DNA from: Eulemur rufifrons
Lineage: Eukaryota; Chordata; Mammalia; Primates; Lemuridae
Direction: 5' to 3'
DNA: 64,000 nt
NCBI RefSeq assembly: GCF_041146395.1
Contig: NC_090983.1
Location: forward strand, 67,299,501 to 67,363,500
The first letter of the stretch is position 1. Every line of letters begins with the position of its first letter. A program made the translations under genes and the position numbers. The notes beneath the pieces are model-generated. The model was not told the origin of the DNA, ran no database searches, and was given only the letters and a program-made list of their open reading frames with translations. Shown here one piece after another: positions 44,431 to 57,544 of this stretch.

Positions 44431-46195
44431 CTAAAACTGAAAATGCAAAACAGCAATACACATCTATTGACTAGACATGGAGAAATAAATCTCAGTGGAA
44501 ACTAAGTTGTAGGTGGAGGTGGTTTCTGCTGGAGGTTTTTGTTTGTCTTTCTTGTTTTGTATGGAGCAGAACCCTTATTTCAAAAGGACTCTCACAGGAA
44601 GACACTATGTTTAAATGATAAAGTGGAACTTCTCTAAGGGAAAGGTTGACTCTGGTAATTAACCAGAGCCTGCCAACCTAAGGCACCTCCTTGGAAACCT
44701 ACAGCAAGGAGCCAGAAAATGTTTATAATACAGGCCACAAAATAAGGAATGCCAGCTTCCAAGTTCCATACATATACATAACAGTGTAGAATCCTAAGTA
44801 TGTGATTTACTAAATGTTAATTTCCCTATTGTCTGATGATAATATAATCTATTGGTATCCCCCAAATAAATATGACACTGTTGACGTAGGACAAAATACC
44901 CTATCCATACTTAGATGGTATAAAATACTGAGAATTTGGAGAAGGCAGCCATTCAGAGAAGAGGTGATACTTAAGGTAGACCTTTCACATTACAGACACA
45001 GGAAAGGAGTTAGAACACAGTCACTCAAAAATAGATGTATAGCAGGAATCTTAAGCAACCAAGTATTCAGGTCCTAAGTCCACCATTTTACAAGAATTGA
45101 TACTTGCAAGAAAAATTGTTTGCAGGATCATCCAAACATCAGTATCTCATTGCCTGAGGCTAGTTTAGACATGTAGTAATTGCATCTTGTTTCCCAGTGT
45201 TTGTATGAGCTTCCTCGTGCCCCACTGATCCATTGATTCTGCCCCACGGGTTACTGACTTCAGTTTTCAGTGAAGAACATGCTGAGATAAGGGCTTTGTT
45301 TCCTCTACTCTACCAATAGAGTGATGCTGTCCTGGAAAGTCAGATTTCTAGGTACTTCAAGTTTCCTGTGGTAGTAGTTAATTATCCAACAGGAACTTTT
45401 ATATTTCTAGGAGAATTACCTCCAATCCTTGGAGTCCCTGCAATGCTCTTGTGAATCAGACTTGAAAACAAGCTTTGTCAAACAGCAGGGTCTGTCTGAA
45501 TGTAGGTCAAAAATAGAAAACCTTTCAAAAGATTAGCAGCAACTGGTAAAAGACAAGACAGTGTCAAAATTATTCACAATCCCTTTCCTTCCTCTTAAAA
45601 CTCATTAAGAATACCTTTGTTGTGCATATTGGCTGCATTTTAACAGTTTGGTGTAGTTTAGAAAATATCTCTTTCATTCCAGTCTTCCAACCACCAGAGA
45701 AAAATTGTAAGCCCTAAATTCCCTAATTTTTTAGAGCCCACAAGAAGAATCTGGAGTTGAATATAGAAAACCTTTTACATGTCTATATTAGAAGCAATTT
45801 GATAGACATAGACTCCTTTTTAAAGTATTAAACATCAATTTCAATAAAGGTTTGATACAAAACTTAACACAAAATGAAGCAACCACCTTTGCAGAAATGA
45901 TATACCTGATTTAGTAACAATGTCTGATTTGTCAAAGTGTCTCTATAATTTGTGGTGTTCTTTGGACACAGGTTCCTTTAAAAGATATAAGTCAAGGAAT
46001 TTTGAGTAGCAACAGTCCGTTCATGTTTCACCCTCAAAGTATAATTCTGTTGACTTTTTCCAGTTTACCCAAGGAATGGGAGTGGATTATTTTAGTTCCA
46101 AATGGATTCTTTTTGTTCTAGAACTAGCATTTGTAGCTCTTTTACTCATACCTCATAAAAATAAAGACAGTTTTCAGTGGCTAGTTAATATTCAA
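44431..46195. other. Unique noncoding stretch
   Basis: No gene or repeat recognised over 1.8 kb. The 87-codon frame at 44814-45077 has no domain. Confidence 0.4.
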
Positions 46196-46385
46196 TTCTA
46201 TGCCTCTTCTCATCATTTTCTAATCTTTACAATAATCCTGTGAGATGGTATGATTATTTACCTTGGAATATGGAAGCTCACCTTCAGAGGGTTTATAGCC
46301 TCAAGTGTGCCAGAGGAGAGCCTGGAACTCTCTTTTCCCATGGCAGAGTTCATGTTCTTTCCATCATGTCAAGATGCCTTCTTTG
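46196..46385 (+). repeat. MIR SINE relic
   Basis: 'tctttacaataatcctgtga' and 'gatggtatgattatttacct' match the MIR core, followed by the diverged 3' half to about 46385. Confidence 0.65.
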
Positions 46386-46729
46386 GTAAGGAACAGGTTT
46401 AGATAGAGAGGGCACTTCATAATGCCTAATGATAGGAAATAGTGAGTTATATGTGGAAGATGACAATTAGTTCCAAGTTCATATAACTTCTTTAGAAGAG
46501 ATTTCCAGGGCTGGAGAAAACTAAAAAAAGAAAAAAGTGCCAGTAAAATGGGAAAGTTGGACTATCTTAAAGGAAAATTGTAATAATTTGTTTGGGGGAA
46601 AGAAATAGACATCTCTTGGTCTTTTCTTTTAGGAAAATTGCCTTTGTTGTTAAATAAATAAACATTTGGAAACTTTTATGGATGCTATAATATGCTGCTC
46701 TTGGTACAAAACTATGATCTATTTTTTTA
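46386..46729. other. Unique noncoding stretch
   Basis: Nothing recognised. Confidence 0.35.
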
Positions 46730-47355
46730 AGAAAAAAGAAGCTAAAGAAATTCCCCAGTGATTTTGTTAGGCATACTTGTGAGAATGTAACTGGTGCAAA
46801 TTTCTGGAAAGAAGTTGTATCCAGAATCTGTAAAATTTCATATGCTTTTACTCTGAAATTTTACTTCCAAAAATTTTTCTTATGGAAAAGATTAGAAATG
46901 TGGACAAAAAGGTAAGTATAATGGTGTTTATTGAAGTGTTAATTTACAATACTGAAAAATTGGAAACAACCCAAATGTCTAGCTTTATGGAAATGTTTAA
47001 ATGTATTATGATATATACATAAACTAGAATATGAAACAACAAACACAAACAAACACAATGTGGTTGAAGAATTCCTTATGGCTTGAGAAAATGTTTATAA
47101 CATAATATTAAGTGGAATTAAACATGATAAAAACAAGTCAGAATATGATTTCAATTTTGGGGAAAAAAGTATATTTACAAAACAAGAAAGAATTGGAAGG
47201 AAAATTATTAATATTAATACAACTGATATATAATAACAATTTATAATAATAGCAATTATCTTAGAACAATGAGATTGTGAAAGATTTTTCTTCTTTATAC
47301 TTTTTCTGTTTTCCAAATTTCAACAATGTACATATATTACTTATATAATCAGAAT
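46730..47355 (+). mobile_element. L1M 3' end, sense
   Basis: 'ttggaaacaacccaaatgtc', 'tataacataatattaagtgg', 'tatactttttctgttttcca' and 'tgtacatatattacttatat' match an old L1M 3' UTR in order, about 620 bases. No frame survives. Confidence 0.65.
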
Positions 47356-48129
47356 ATGAACACTAATACCTGAATGAAAAAAAGTTTTGAATGTTCCCGA
47401 TCAACATTTTTTTAGACTTGTCAATTTAAGCACTTTTTCTTTTGCTTCTATAGATGGTTTCTCAAAATACTCCTGCTTATTTTCACATCATTCTGAATAT
47501 TACTTTTCCAGATTAATGCAGCATTTACAATGGCATACCAATTAAACCATTGGCAGTGAAAGACAGCTTCATAAATGTATATATTGTTAATGCTATCTTA
47601 TTTTTATTTAAATTTTGGTCTGGTTTTAGAGAACTATTAGTAATTCAGATACTACCATACCTCATTAAAAGAATTTTAATTCTTTCAAATTTACGATTCA
47701 CTTGGCCTAATCATTTAAACTGTACATGAATGGTCCTTTCTTCCTCATTCTTTGAGCTATTATCAAACATATTTCTCTGACAGTAGATTTTTTCCTTATA
47801 AAATAAAGACAAGTATTCATATTTTATAGTGGAGATTTTAATCTCAGAGTTTAAACTTATCTAATTACTTTTTTATCAATATAATTTATCATTATAGAGT
47901 ACTTTTGCTTTATACTGTTCAAATGTTGAAGCAACTATGTATATATTGATGACTTAAAATTCTTTTTAGATGAGTACATGGGTTTGCAATTAGGAGAAAT
48001 AGTGACTTTCATATATGAACAACTTATATAACTTATATACAAATAGAATTTGAATATAAAAGCACTGAAGATAATGTTAACAACAGGACATCAATACTTC
48101 TAAGCTCCCACATGTTTTATTTCATTCTC
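47356..48129. other. AT-rich unique stretch
   Basis: Nothing recognised between two LINE pieces. Confidence 0.35.
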
Positions 48130-49075
48130 TTTATTCACAGAAAGTCTCTCCAGACATTTCCAGGAATATCCAGGGATACTAGTTATTCACATGAGCTCAG
48201 GGAAAACATATTGCCATGTGACTCTCTGTTGCCCTCCCCTTCATGTCACATCAACACTTCCTTCTTACAAATGCTGAAGTGGATACCCTAGCACAGAGAG
48301 TGAGGGAAGAATGTGAGAGAATTTGCCTGGTAATTCAGGGAATTCTCCCGTATCTGACCCAAGTCCACCATGGTGGTACCACCAGGGGGCTGCAAGGGTC
48401 TGAGCATTACTGGGATTGGGGTGTGCCCAGTGCTGATACAACTATAGTCATCAAAGACTTAGATCACAACACTCAATTCCCTTTGAATACCTGGAAAGCC
48501 TTCTCGAGAAGGATGGGTTCAAACAAGCCCAGACTGCCATCTTGGCAATAAATACCTAACTCTTCAATGCCCAGACATCAACGAATATCCACAAGCATCA
48601 AGAACACCCAGGAAAACATAATCTTACCAAATGAACTAAATGAGGCACCAGTGACTAGTCCCAGAGTGATGGAGATATGTGACCTTTCAGACAAAAAATT
48701 CAAAATAGTTGTTGTGAAGAAGCTCAATGAACTTCAAGACAAGAAAAAGAAGGAACTCAGAAGCCTATCAGAAAAATTTAACAAAGAGATTTAAATAATA
48801 ATTAAAAAAATCAAGCAGAAATTCTGAAGCTGAAAAATTCAATTGCCAAACTGAATGATATATCAGTCTCTCAACAGCAAAATTCATCAAGCATAAGAAA
48901 GAATTAGTGAGTTTAAAGACAGACAATTTGAAAGTACATGGTTAGAAGAGAAAAAAGAATAAAAAATAATGAAGCATGCCTACAAGTCCTAGAAAACAGC
49001 CTCAAAATGGCAAATCTAAAAGTTATTGGCCTTAAAGGGGAGGTAGAGTGAGAGATTTGGGTAGAAAGTCTATTC
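48130..49075 (+). mobile_element. LINE-1 5' UTR plus start of ORF1, 3'-truncated
   Basis: 48140-48560 is L1 5' UTR ('atttccaggaatatccaggg', 'tgccatgtgactctctgttg', 'ttactgggattggggtgtgc'). The following part carries early ORF1 sequence; a frame at 48567-48794 reads 'MEICDLSDKKFKIVVVKKLN' inside. Sequence stops at 'gggtagaaagtctattcta', a point in the middle of ORF1, with no 3' UTR or tail. The 102-codon frame at 48243-48551 lies within the 5' UTR and is not a gene. 'agaaagtct' occurs at both edges (48139-48147 and 49063-49071), but the right copy is native L1 sequence. Confidence 0.75.
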
Positions 49076-51399
49076 TACTTGTTATGTCTTCATGCATTTC
49101 TTAGTTTAATGAATTATTATTATTTTTATGGAGACTTAAAAGGAGCTATGGCTTGAATCTTATTGTTACCTAAGAAATCATTTTTCATAAACATTTTTGT
49201 CTTACAACTCATTGATGCAATGTTTTATTTTTTATTATGCAGAAACCAGATTAAGAATCCTATTTCTTTGTTTGGCTATTTTTTTTTTAACTTATCTATA
49301 CTTATTTATCCATGTATGGTAAGATTTTTATCTAGAAACAAGAGAAATGACTTTCACTTGGATCTCCTTCTTAAATTTTATAACCTAAATTTTTAAAATT
49401 TAAAATTTAACTCCTTAAATTAAAAAAATTTCAGGTTGTTAGAAATTTTTCAGCACACACATTTAAATGCTTGTTGCTATTTAAGTAATCTAGCTAAGTG
49501 TGGAGAAACAAAGACGGAGTTAGAGCCATAGGTAATTATGGCTGGAGAAAACTTTGTTTTTGTGCCAGCTCTGATCATGTACATGTGTACACACCTATGC
49601 GTGTACATGTGAAGTCACTATGGCAGGTGCCTGGCTAGGCATATGCAGAAATCTTTCATGGTTGACAAATAGTCTTGCTCTTTTGGCCCAATCATCATTT
49701 CAATTAAACTGCTCAACTTAGTGAAGCTTCTTCTCCAGTGTCCCTGCCACTATGGATCTTTAGTGGTTCATTGTCTAGTGGAGTGATTCTTGCCCTAGTT
49801 GCTGATTCACTGTCCCAGGCAGCTATTTGAGATATTAAAGATAGCCTTGCTGTCTTCGTCTAGATCTCCATATCTGGACTTCCTCTTTTGACCTTCAGTT
49901 TGTTTTCATTTCTGCCCAGAATCTTAGGATTTACTGTCATCATGGATCTTACGTAATGTTTTGTTTATTGGCCTAACTCGATTTTTTTTAAATAGGAGAA
50001 AACTAGTCATGACTTTAGAAAGACAAAACATTTAATAAGTTATAATGGTTAAGATTTAAGATCAATTAGAAATAGATGAGAAAAAATGGCACCAATATAA
50101 TGAATTTTACAAAACCAAGGGGCCAGTGGTATCTTTGATAGGTAAAAGGAAAATTTAAAGGGAATTATTATTAGGTTTAAAAAGAATGATTCAATTCTTG
50201 AATGTGTTCAACTATAAGAAAAACCCATTATAGATATTCTAGACAGCGATCTTTAAATGCTTGACCTAAATTTTTATTGGACTTCTGGATTTTCACATAT
50301 GAATAAACCTGTAAATCTATTTTTAAAGACACTGTCTATGATACTGATGTATAGTTAGGTTTGGAAACCACTGCTCCCATTTATTTGAAAAATACAGATT
50401 TGGAGAGAAAGCAAGAAATTTGACTATATGTATGGAAATCCTTTTAAATAAAATAGGTGTGGTTATAAAGCAATATGACATTAAAATGCAAAAACATAAG
50501 CATTAAAATAAGTATTATTTCTGTTGGATAACTTTCAAGTCTGCAATTTATTCCTTAGGTTTTCTTAAGGTAGAAAATCTTCATCTGAGAATGGATTAGA
50601 TTTTATTGAAGCAGACTGAAGTCTTCTGGAATTGTCTTTTTAGAAGATTAAGTAGGCCTATAGGAATCTCTTTCCAGGTCTTGGTCCATTGAAAAATGAA
50701 GATGAAAACTAACTCTTCCTGAAGTTATTATGAGTGTAATTCAAATATCAGTGTGAAAATAATTACCATTATGTTGATCAAGATGCTTAAGATCAGAAGC
50801 TCATTTTAAAATAAAAGAATCGCTTATTCTTGACACTTATGTCCACAGTTCTGACACAAATAGGAGATAAGCCTTTTTAGTACATGCAAAAAGGCCCAAG
50901 TATTAAGTCAAATTTTATGTACTAAGTCAGATTGGTATTTAATTACATGACAATTCCAGTTGAATGCAAAAGAGAGGGCCAGAAAACTACTCTTTCAATA
51001 ATGGACTTCAGATAATTTAACTGTATCCCAGCACTGTTCACGTGTTTCAGTAGCTTGTATATTAATTTTAAGAGTATATAACATTAAAGCTAGACTAGTT
51101 CCATACATGATAAGCATCAGAAGATCCGTATTCATTGCTATTATGTGAACATTGGGAAGTTCTTAAATAATCTAAAATTAAAATAAAAAAAGATTAGTTT
51201 TATATACCACCCCTACTTTTAAAAATCTTATTTTCATTTTTTGGTTCTCTGTCATATGGTTGAATTAATTTTATCTGAATATTGGCCAGATAACAGAATG
51301 TATAGTTTCAGAAGGACAGTCTTCCTTGCCATGGTTAATGCCTATATTCCTCTATTCCTCTACAGTTTTTTAGAAGTAGAGAGATAACCCAAGAGACTC
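49076..51399. other. Unique noncoding stretch
   Basis: No gene or confident repeat over 2.3 kb. A partly self-complementary patch 'atgtacatgtgtacacac' lies near 49580-49610. A weak MER5-like ending may be at 50350-50380. Confidence 0.4.
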
Positions 51400-51410
51400 T
51401 ATACTTTCTC

Positions 51411-51489
51411 GTCTATGACCATACCACCCTGAACACCCCTGATCTCGGAAGCTAAGCAGGGTTGGGCCTGGTTAGTACTTGGATGGGAG
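51411..51489 (+). pseudogene. 5S ribosomal RNA retropseudogene, truncated
   Basis: Matches vertebrate 5S rRNA from its first base: 'gtctatgaccataccaccct', then 'tgatctcggaagctaagcag' and 'cctggttagtacttggatgg'. Against the ~121-nt gene it has a 10-nt deletion in the region where 'gatctcg' occurs twice in the parent, and it stops after 'ggatgggag', so the last ~30 nt are missing. The box A part of the internal promoter is kept while box C is cut. An 11-bp direct repeat 'tatactttctc' flanks it at 51400-51410 and 51497-51507, as expected of LINE-mediated retroposition, although there is no A tail. Not functional. Confidence 0.9.
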
Positions 51490-51770
51490 GGAGATTTATA
51501 CTTTCTCTGCTTTGCTTTATCTGGAGAATATCAGTTGATTTACATCCTTGAAGTTTAAATCTTGGAAGTAATTTTTAGAAGAATTTATACTTTCTTCTAT
51601 CTGGTTATGGAAATATGAGTGTTATAAATAACACATATGGGCAGAGATAAAGCAAAACACGGTTATCAAAGATCCATTGAGAAGCTCTGACTAAGGTTGT
51701 TTTCTATGCCCTTACTCTTGGTGGGATCCGATGATGGGATTCCAAGCATGTCAAAACACATCCTGTCTTC

Positions 51771-51940
51771 TTCTTTTTTTTTTTTTTTTTAGTAATGAAG
51801 TCTTGCTCTGTCACCCAGGCTAGAGTACAGTGGCACCATCATAGCTCACTGTAACCTTGAATTCCTTTGCTCAAGTAATACTCCTATCTCAGACTCCAAA
51901 GTAGCTGGGACTACAGACCCATCTCACCCCACCTAGCTAA
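51771..51940 (-). mobile_element. Alu monomer, antisense
   Basis: Starts with about 20 T, then 'cttgctctgtcacccaggct', 'agctcactgtaaccttgaat' and 'gtagctgggactacagaccc'. One arm only, of the FLAM/FRAM or half-Alu kind. Direct repeat 'acatcctgtct' at 51758-51768 and 51941-51951 is a plausible 11-bp target duplication. Confidence 0.85.
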
Positions 51941-51951
51941 ACATCCTGTCT

Positions 51952-54729
51952 CATTATCCAACACATTTTTTTCTAACCAGGAGAAGCAAAGTTCAATTTC
52001 CTTGTTATGAAGTCTTATGAGAATGTGTAAGTAGAGCTATTTTTTAAAAATGTAAACCACCCTAATTGTACATTTTTCTCCTATAATATTGAAATCACCT
52101 GTGAGATTCAGTCCCAATTTTGGAAGATGGCTTGTGGCATTCCCAGTAAGCCACTGTGACTATAAAAGTACAGGAGAAATACACTTAACATCATGTCTAA
52201 AAAATTATAGTCTAGCCCATGCCTCTCATTTTGGGACAGGAGCATTTGTACCCTGAAACATCATGCACTGGCCTGGTGACATGGTCAGGATCTGATTCCA
52301 GGTACTTCAATGAATGCTCTTTCTCCTACACTATGTTTCCTTGTTGGTATCACTTCTGGTTAAGTTACCCCTGAACTAATTTTCAAAAGTCACCATTTCA
52401 ACAAAAATACCAGCAATTTATTTCACATTACAGAGAATGAACAGAGTTGGAAAGGAGGATATGTTGACAGAGCATGTAGACAGGGGTCTTTAAAATGGGT
52501 AGTGAAAATACAAGGTGGGGATCAGAGAGACCATCCACCACTAGGTTCGAAGGAGTTCATAATGAAACATTGCTGGAGAAGAAAACATCATCAGTAAAGT
52601 GACCAGATCCCAGGCACAGTGTTGCTGCTGCATGAAGACATCTTCTAGACCTTCAGTCTTACTCCAGAATCTTGCCTCTGCTGGAAATAAAGGGGAAAGT
52701 TTCTCAGGGTCAAGGCTCCAATCTTTGTTCAATTTTCAAATTATATTTTATCCTTCACCTTCCACTCCTACTCATGAGCCATAATTTTTTTTGTATCTTT
52801 AGGTAAAGGAACAAATATGTGTAGTAAACATAAGCAATGCCTATGGGAAGAGGAGTGGGAAGAAATTATAGGACTAGAAAGTCATTACAGTGTTTTGTTG
52901 TTGTTTTAGGACTTAGGTAACTTCCTCTCTCTCTTTTAGGACCTAAGAAAAAGGATGTATGAAAATCTGTGGCCAACTTAGAGAAAAAGGAACTGAGTAG
53001 CCATGTAAATTACTAATGGCATTGTCTATATTGTGGCAAAATTATCTTTGAGCCCCACGATCACATATATAATTTAGCTCATTGAATTTATTTAACTATC
53101 AACTGGGTGTATAAACTAATTTTTGTATAATGTATTTATATATGAAGCCAGCTAGTCCTTCTCTTTTTTATTGATATAAAATGCTGTCTTTTTTATTGAT
53201 ATAGAATTAAAGTTTCAACCCAAATTTAGCATCTTGAGATAATAGAATTCTATCATGTTTAAGGGATTTAAAGATTAGGTGGATTTTTATTATATTATCT
53301 TTTGTGTGTATAGATTGTTCACTATTAATTAGACATACATGTTGAGTTTTACTTTGAGTTACACTTTTGTTTTTCAAGGAAAATTTATTTTACTTTATTC
53401 ACACTATTTCATCTGTTCTTCAGTTTTTTCAACTTGTACATATGAGTAAACACACTCATTAAAGCACAGCTATTTGGGATTTTTATGGTGGGAGGAGGAA
53501 AACAAAGACCAAATTAAAAGTCATTGAATGGTACAGAAATTTGAAGCTATATAATTGACATAATTGACTCCAAATATAATCAGCTTAGTTAACTTTAATA
53601 TGCCAAAATCTTACGTGTAATGATTTTCTCTTCATATTTCCCTGAAGCTACTTTTCCCAATAATTGGAGGTGCTGATGTTTTGATGAACTTCTAGCACCC
53701 TGGAATTTAGGAAAGAAGAAACTATTGCCTTTGTAAACAATTATAGCTGGATACTTTTTAAAAGTATTAACTGATATGAGTTTTATCTCTGAATCATTTG
53801 TTGGTTAAACAATTTCATGTTCATTGGCTCAGGAAATAATTAAAGGTGAACAAATGTCTTTCTTCTTTGTGTTCCAAAAGTTTAGGTCTTTGGGAAAATG
53901 GAAAGGACTTTGAAGAAGGCAGTGAATTTGGAAGAATATGATGAGTTATAAGAAACATTTCTTGAACCAAGACTAGAAAAGGTTGGGGGGGGGTTGAGTT
54001 AGAGGAATGCCAAGGAGTCCTTAGATACTTCAGGATCCCTGATTATGAAGTCTTCTCCATCCTCATCCCCAAGGGGAGTGCCCTGTTGGGTTTGAGGGAG
54101 AGAACAACAGAAAGTCCAGAAGTGCTGGGGGATCTCAGAGCAGATGGAAGTATGTATTGCTCCTCTATATGGCAAGAGCCCAGTACAAGATTGTCCATGT
54201 GATAGTTGAGACAGTTCCATAGTTTCCCTGTCCAGACAGGTGTGAGGTCTACCGAGTCACACCATGCATTAGGAGGAGCAGTGAGGTAATAGAGGAACGG
54301 TGAAGTAATAAAATATGTCTTTGGACCTTTAAAATATAAAGTATCAACAGCAATGATCTTCAAAAACTACTGAGAGGTAGAAGGAGTAACAGTCCCCATT
54401 GTGGATGCCAGTGTAAATGGTGGGCACCAAAGGCACCATGATACAACCTTAACTTCCTGAGGCCATGACACTATGTAAGTTCCCAAGAACTTGTATATAA
54501 AACTAGGGGAAGTGGGAGTTCAAAATAGATATTAATTTGTCATAGAAATATTTAAAAAGTTACTTTTATTACACACGAAAGGATATGGATTAATTTTCAT
54601 ACCAGAAAAAAATAATTATCATTAACCTGAGTTTGATCCTTTTTAGATGGTGTTCTTTCTTATACATGATGTCTTCTTACCCTTACACAACTCTGTAATA
54701 TATCTAGGGCAGCGAGTATTACCCAGAGA
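51952..54729. other. Unique noncoding stretch
   Basis: No gene. A possible weak MIR at 52200-52330. A 25-base unit is tandemly repeated about 1.7 times near 53162-53203. A run of nine or more G at about 53984. Frames at 53999-54363 on the reverse strand have no domain. Confidence 0.4.
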
Positions 54730-54910
54730 GGATGTGGTGTACACTGGTTGAGAAGGTAGGCTCTAGCCAGCCAATTGCCTCAAAGTTGAATTCCAGTTTG
54801 GCAACTAAATTGCTCTGCAAAAGGGAATTAAATTATACCTATCTCACAAAATTATACTTAGGAATTAATGAGTACAAAATTAATGTGATTAAGAAAATAG
54901 TACCTAAGTG
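54730..54910 (+). repeat. MIR SINE relic
   Basis: 'ttgagaaggtaggctctagc', 'gttgaattccagtttggcaa', 'taaattatacctatctcaca' and 'aggaattaatgagtacaaaa' follow MIR in sense. Further MIR-like sequence may continue to 55030. Confidence 0.65.
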
Positions 54911-57219
54911 ATCAATATATATAAACTCTATCACTATTTTACAGCATAGAGTTCACTTTTCTTAAATAAGATCATATAGCTAATAAATGCTTGAGGAAGA
55001 ACTCATGTAAACTCCAGTTTACATGCTATTTCCATGATAACTAGGAGACTATATAATTCATTGTCTAACTCAGGAAAATTCTGAGAATAAAGTCAGGGTT
55101 ATTAATTATGCCAGGACAACAAGCCTGGGACATGGCTTGTGGTTACCATAGCTATAACCCCAAACACCAGGGATTATATTTATTTTGATCTCTTATGCTA
55201 TGTCTTTTGTTCTCTACTTGATCCTGATTTTTTGTCTTTATCATTAAGTCCTGGTTGCTGTAGAAAACCTCTTATGCATAATGTTGTGGAACGGGTTCCT
55301 GATCACATTGATTTTCCCACCAACTAGTTGTATGATCTTGGCCAAAGTGACATAACTTTTCAGAGCCGTGGATTAAATTAGCCTTGTCGAAATTACCCCT
55401 TCTGTAACTTTAATTCCACGTGCATTTTGCTGACTTCATTCTACATCTTTGGCACTCTTGCCAATAGTGCTTTTCTGAATCTCTGGACCCTGCCTTGGTG
55501 TCCTAGTTCACAGACTTTTTCAGTTAAACACTGCTATCCTTCTGGTCTTGAGCCTCACCTGCTATGGGATGTCAGCACTGATGTTTATTTATCAGATTAT
55601 TAGCTTCTTGGCATATTATTAGGATTGTTTAAAATACAGGCATTTCTGTGTAAATGGAAATGCTTTAACACTGTATCCTTTTTAATAATCAAGCCAAAGA
55701 AACTGCAGCCATCAAACTCTGGTGCAATCTCTTTTATTGAATGTGATAACATTATTGGGTAGCACTCGGTGGTCTTATGGGGATTAATGCATGAAAATGC
55801 CATTTTGCATAACAATAATGTCAAAAGCATAACTCTGAAAAGGCTCACCTTAGTTATAAAACTCAAGCAGAGGATTGATACATTATCTTTAAAGAATTCC
55901 AAAATGCTTTGTGATTCTGCATTGTATAATATCTCTGACAAGATATAGGAAGAAAGTCTTCCATTTAAGTACACAGGTGCAAGTCTGATCCCAGAGCTCT
56001 GTTTCTGAAGTCATGTTTGTTTTAGGTAAAGGTCACCAAGAAATGCTCCTTTTGAAACTTCAGATATTAGAAGAAAATATGGCAATATTGGGGTGAATGA
56101 CCTTTGTGTTGATCACTCTGTCAAGAATCCATAAATATGGGCACGTGAGAAGAGACTTGTTCTATACTCACAGATTTTTAGAACAAAATTCAATATTTGG
56201 AATTATTGTCACCTTCATTTTCTTTGACAAATGCAGGCTTCGTGACATCAATATTTAAAACCCTTAATGTCACATTCTCTTGATTGTGATTCTTTAAGGA
56301 AAAACACTTTTCTCTCTTCTTTCCAGCATCAGGTGTAGTTGAAACACATAATAGTGAATGGATCCATATACTCATATGGTTTTTATTTTGACTTACTTGT
56401 TCCTCATGGTCCTTTATTTTGTGCTGCTGTTTATCAAGAAACACCATGTGAAAGTTAATAATAACATAATTTAGAGCAATAATTACATTTTTATTCAATA
56501 GCTGTGGGAAAACACTGGGTTGAATAATGAGATAAAAATGAGTGTCTCAGTCTTAACAGGACATTAATCAACATATTAACTGTGTGGGCAAACTGATTTG
56601 AGGCTGTTATGGCTTAATTTGTCTCAAAATCATTATTTTTAATGTATTGCATAATGTACTTTAAAATATGTGTTGAACTGATTATAAGTAAGCATGAGAT
56701 TTCAACAGAATAGATGCTACTCCTTATCATGTCATGACTTATCCCTTTTTTATAGTTCACAATATAAAATCAATATTCCTGAAACTCTGACATTTCACAG
56801 CTATGCTCAGATAAGGCTAAATTAGTTCTGCAACCTCTCTACCTAAATTCTGTTATAACAGAGCCTATATATTTTCATAATCCTGAGTGCCAAAAATACA
56901 TTTATTATTCATTGTTGTTTTAAAAGATTTTCACAAAAATGTTTAAATGTCATCATAGTTCCAATAAATAATAATAATTTTCCAAACTCAGGAATCTTTG
57001 ACCAGTTTCAGATGACAGGAATTCTTAACCCTAGATCTTCACTTAATAGGAATTTGATTCTTTGGAGACCTCAACCCCTCCAAAGGATTCAGCGATCCTC
57101 CTCAAACTCCTCCTCCTCATCCTTCAGGAATCACTTTCAACATCACTCCCCAAGGGAAGCATACCTTGACACCTCCCTCCCCAGACCAGGCACAGATCCA
57201 GAGGAAAAAACCCTAGCGT
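54911..57219. other. Unique noncoding stretch
   Basis: No gene or confident repeat. The longest frames (124 codons, reverse, 55600-55974; 102 codons, reverse, 56190-56498) show no domain, no codon signal and no splice context. A pyrimidine-rich 'cctcctc' patch lies near 57095-57125. Confidence 0.4.
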
Positions 57220-57325
57220 TTGTGTGTGCTTGTGTGTGTGTATTTATCTATTTCTTTACAGCATATATGTGTGTATGTATCTATGTATCCATGTATGTAT
57301 TACGTATGTAGCTATCTATTAATAT
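57220..57325. repeat. TG/TATG/TATC microsatellite-like tract
   Basis: Imperfect GT units followed by mixed TATG and TATC tetramers. Low complexity; gives rise to the end of a 99-codon frame that is not a gene. Confidence 0.8.
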
Positions 57326-57544
57326 CTATGATGGAGATAAAATAGTTAATAGAAAAGCTGACTACAGCTGGAAAGGTTTTGATCTAAGAGTAAGGTAGAA
57401 TTCTACTCAGGGATAGAATTGCCCTTTTTTTTTTTTTTTAGTAAAAACATCATAATAGTTTTTACTTATAAAATTGAAGAACCTCTTCCTAGGAATATAG
57501 AGCCTAGGTGAAAAGTGTTAAATAAGAGGAATTAAGTTGTGCTT

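Noticed and set aside
48243..48794. Two forward frames of 102 and 75 codons
   Set aside because: The first lies in an L1 5' UTR and the second in a decayed L1 ORF1.
49575..49615. Self-complementary patch around 'gtacatgtgtacac' as a hairpin element
   Set aside because: Pairing is interrupted and short; not above what TG/AC-rich sequence gives by chance.
51411..51489. Possible functional 5S rRNA gene
   Set aside because: Internal deletion, loss of the 3' third including part of box C, and no terminator T-run directly after it.
55600..55974. Longest reverse frame, 124 codons
   Set aside because: No domain, no splice or promoter context, and length within chance for AT-rich DNA of this size.
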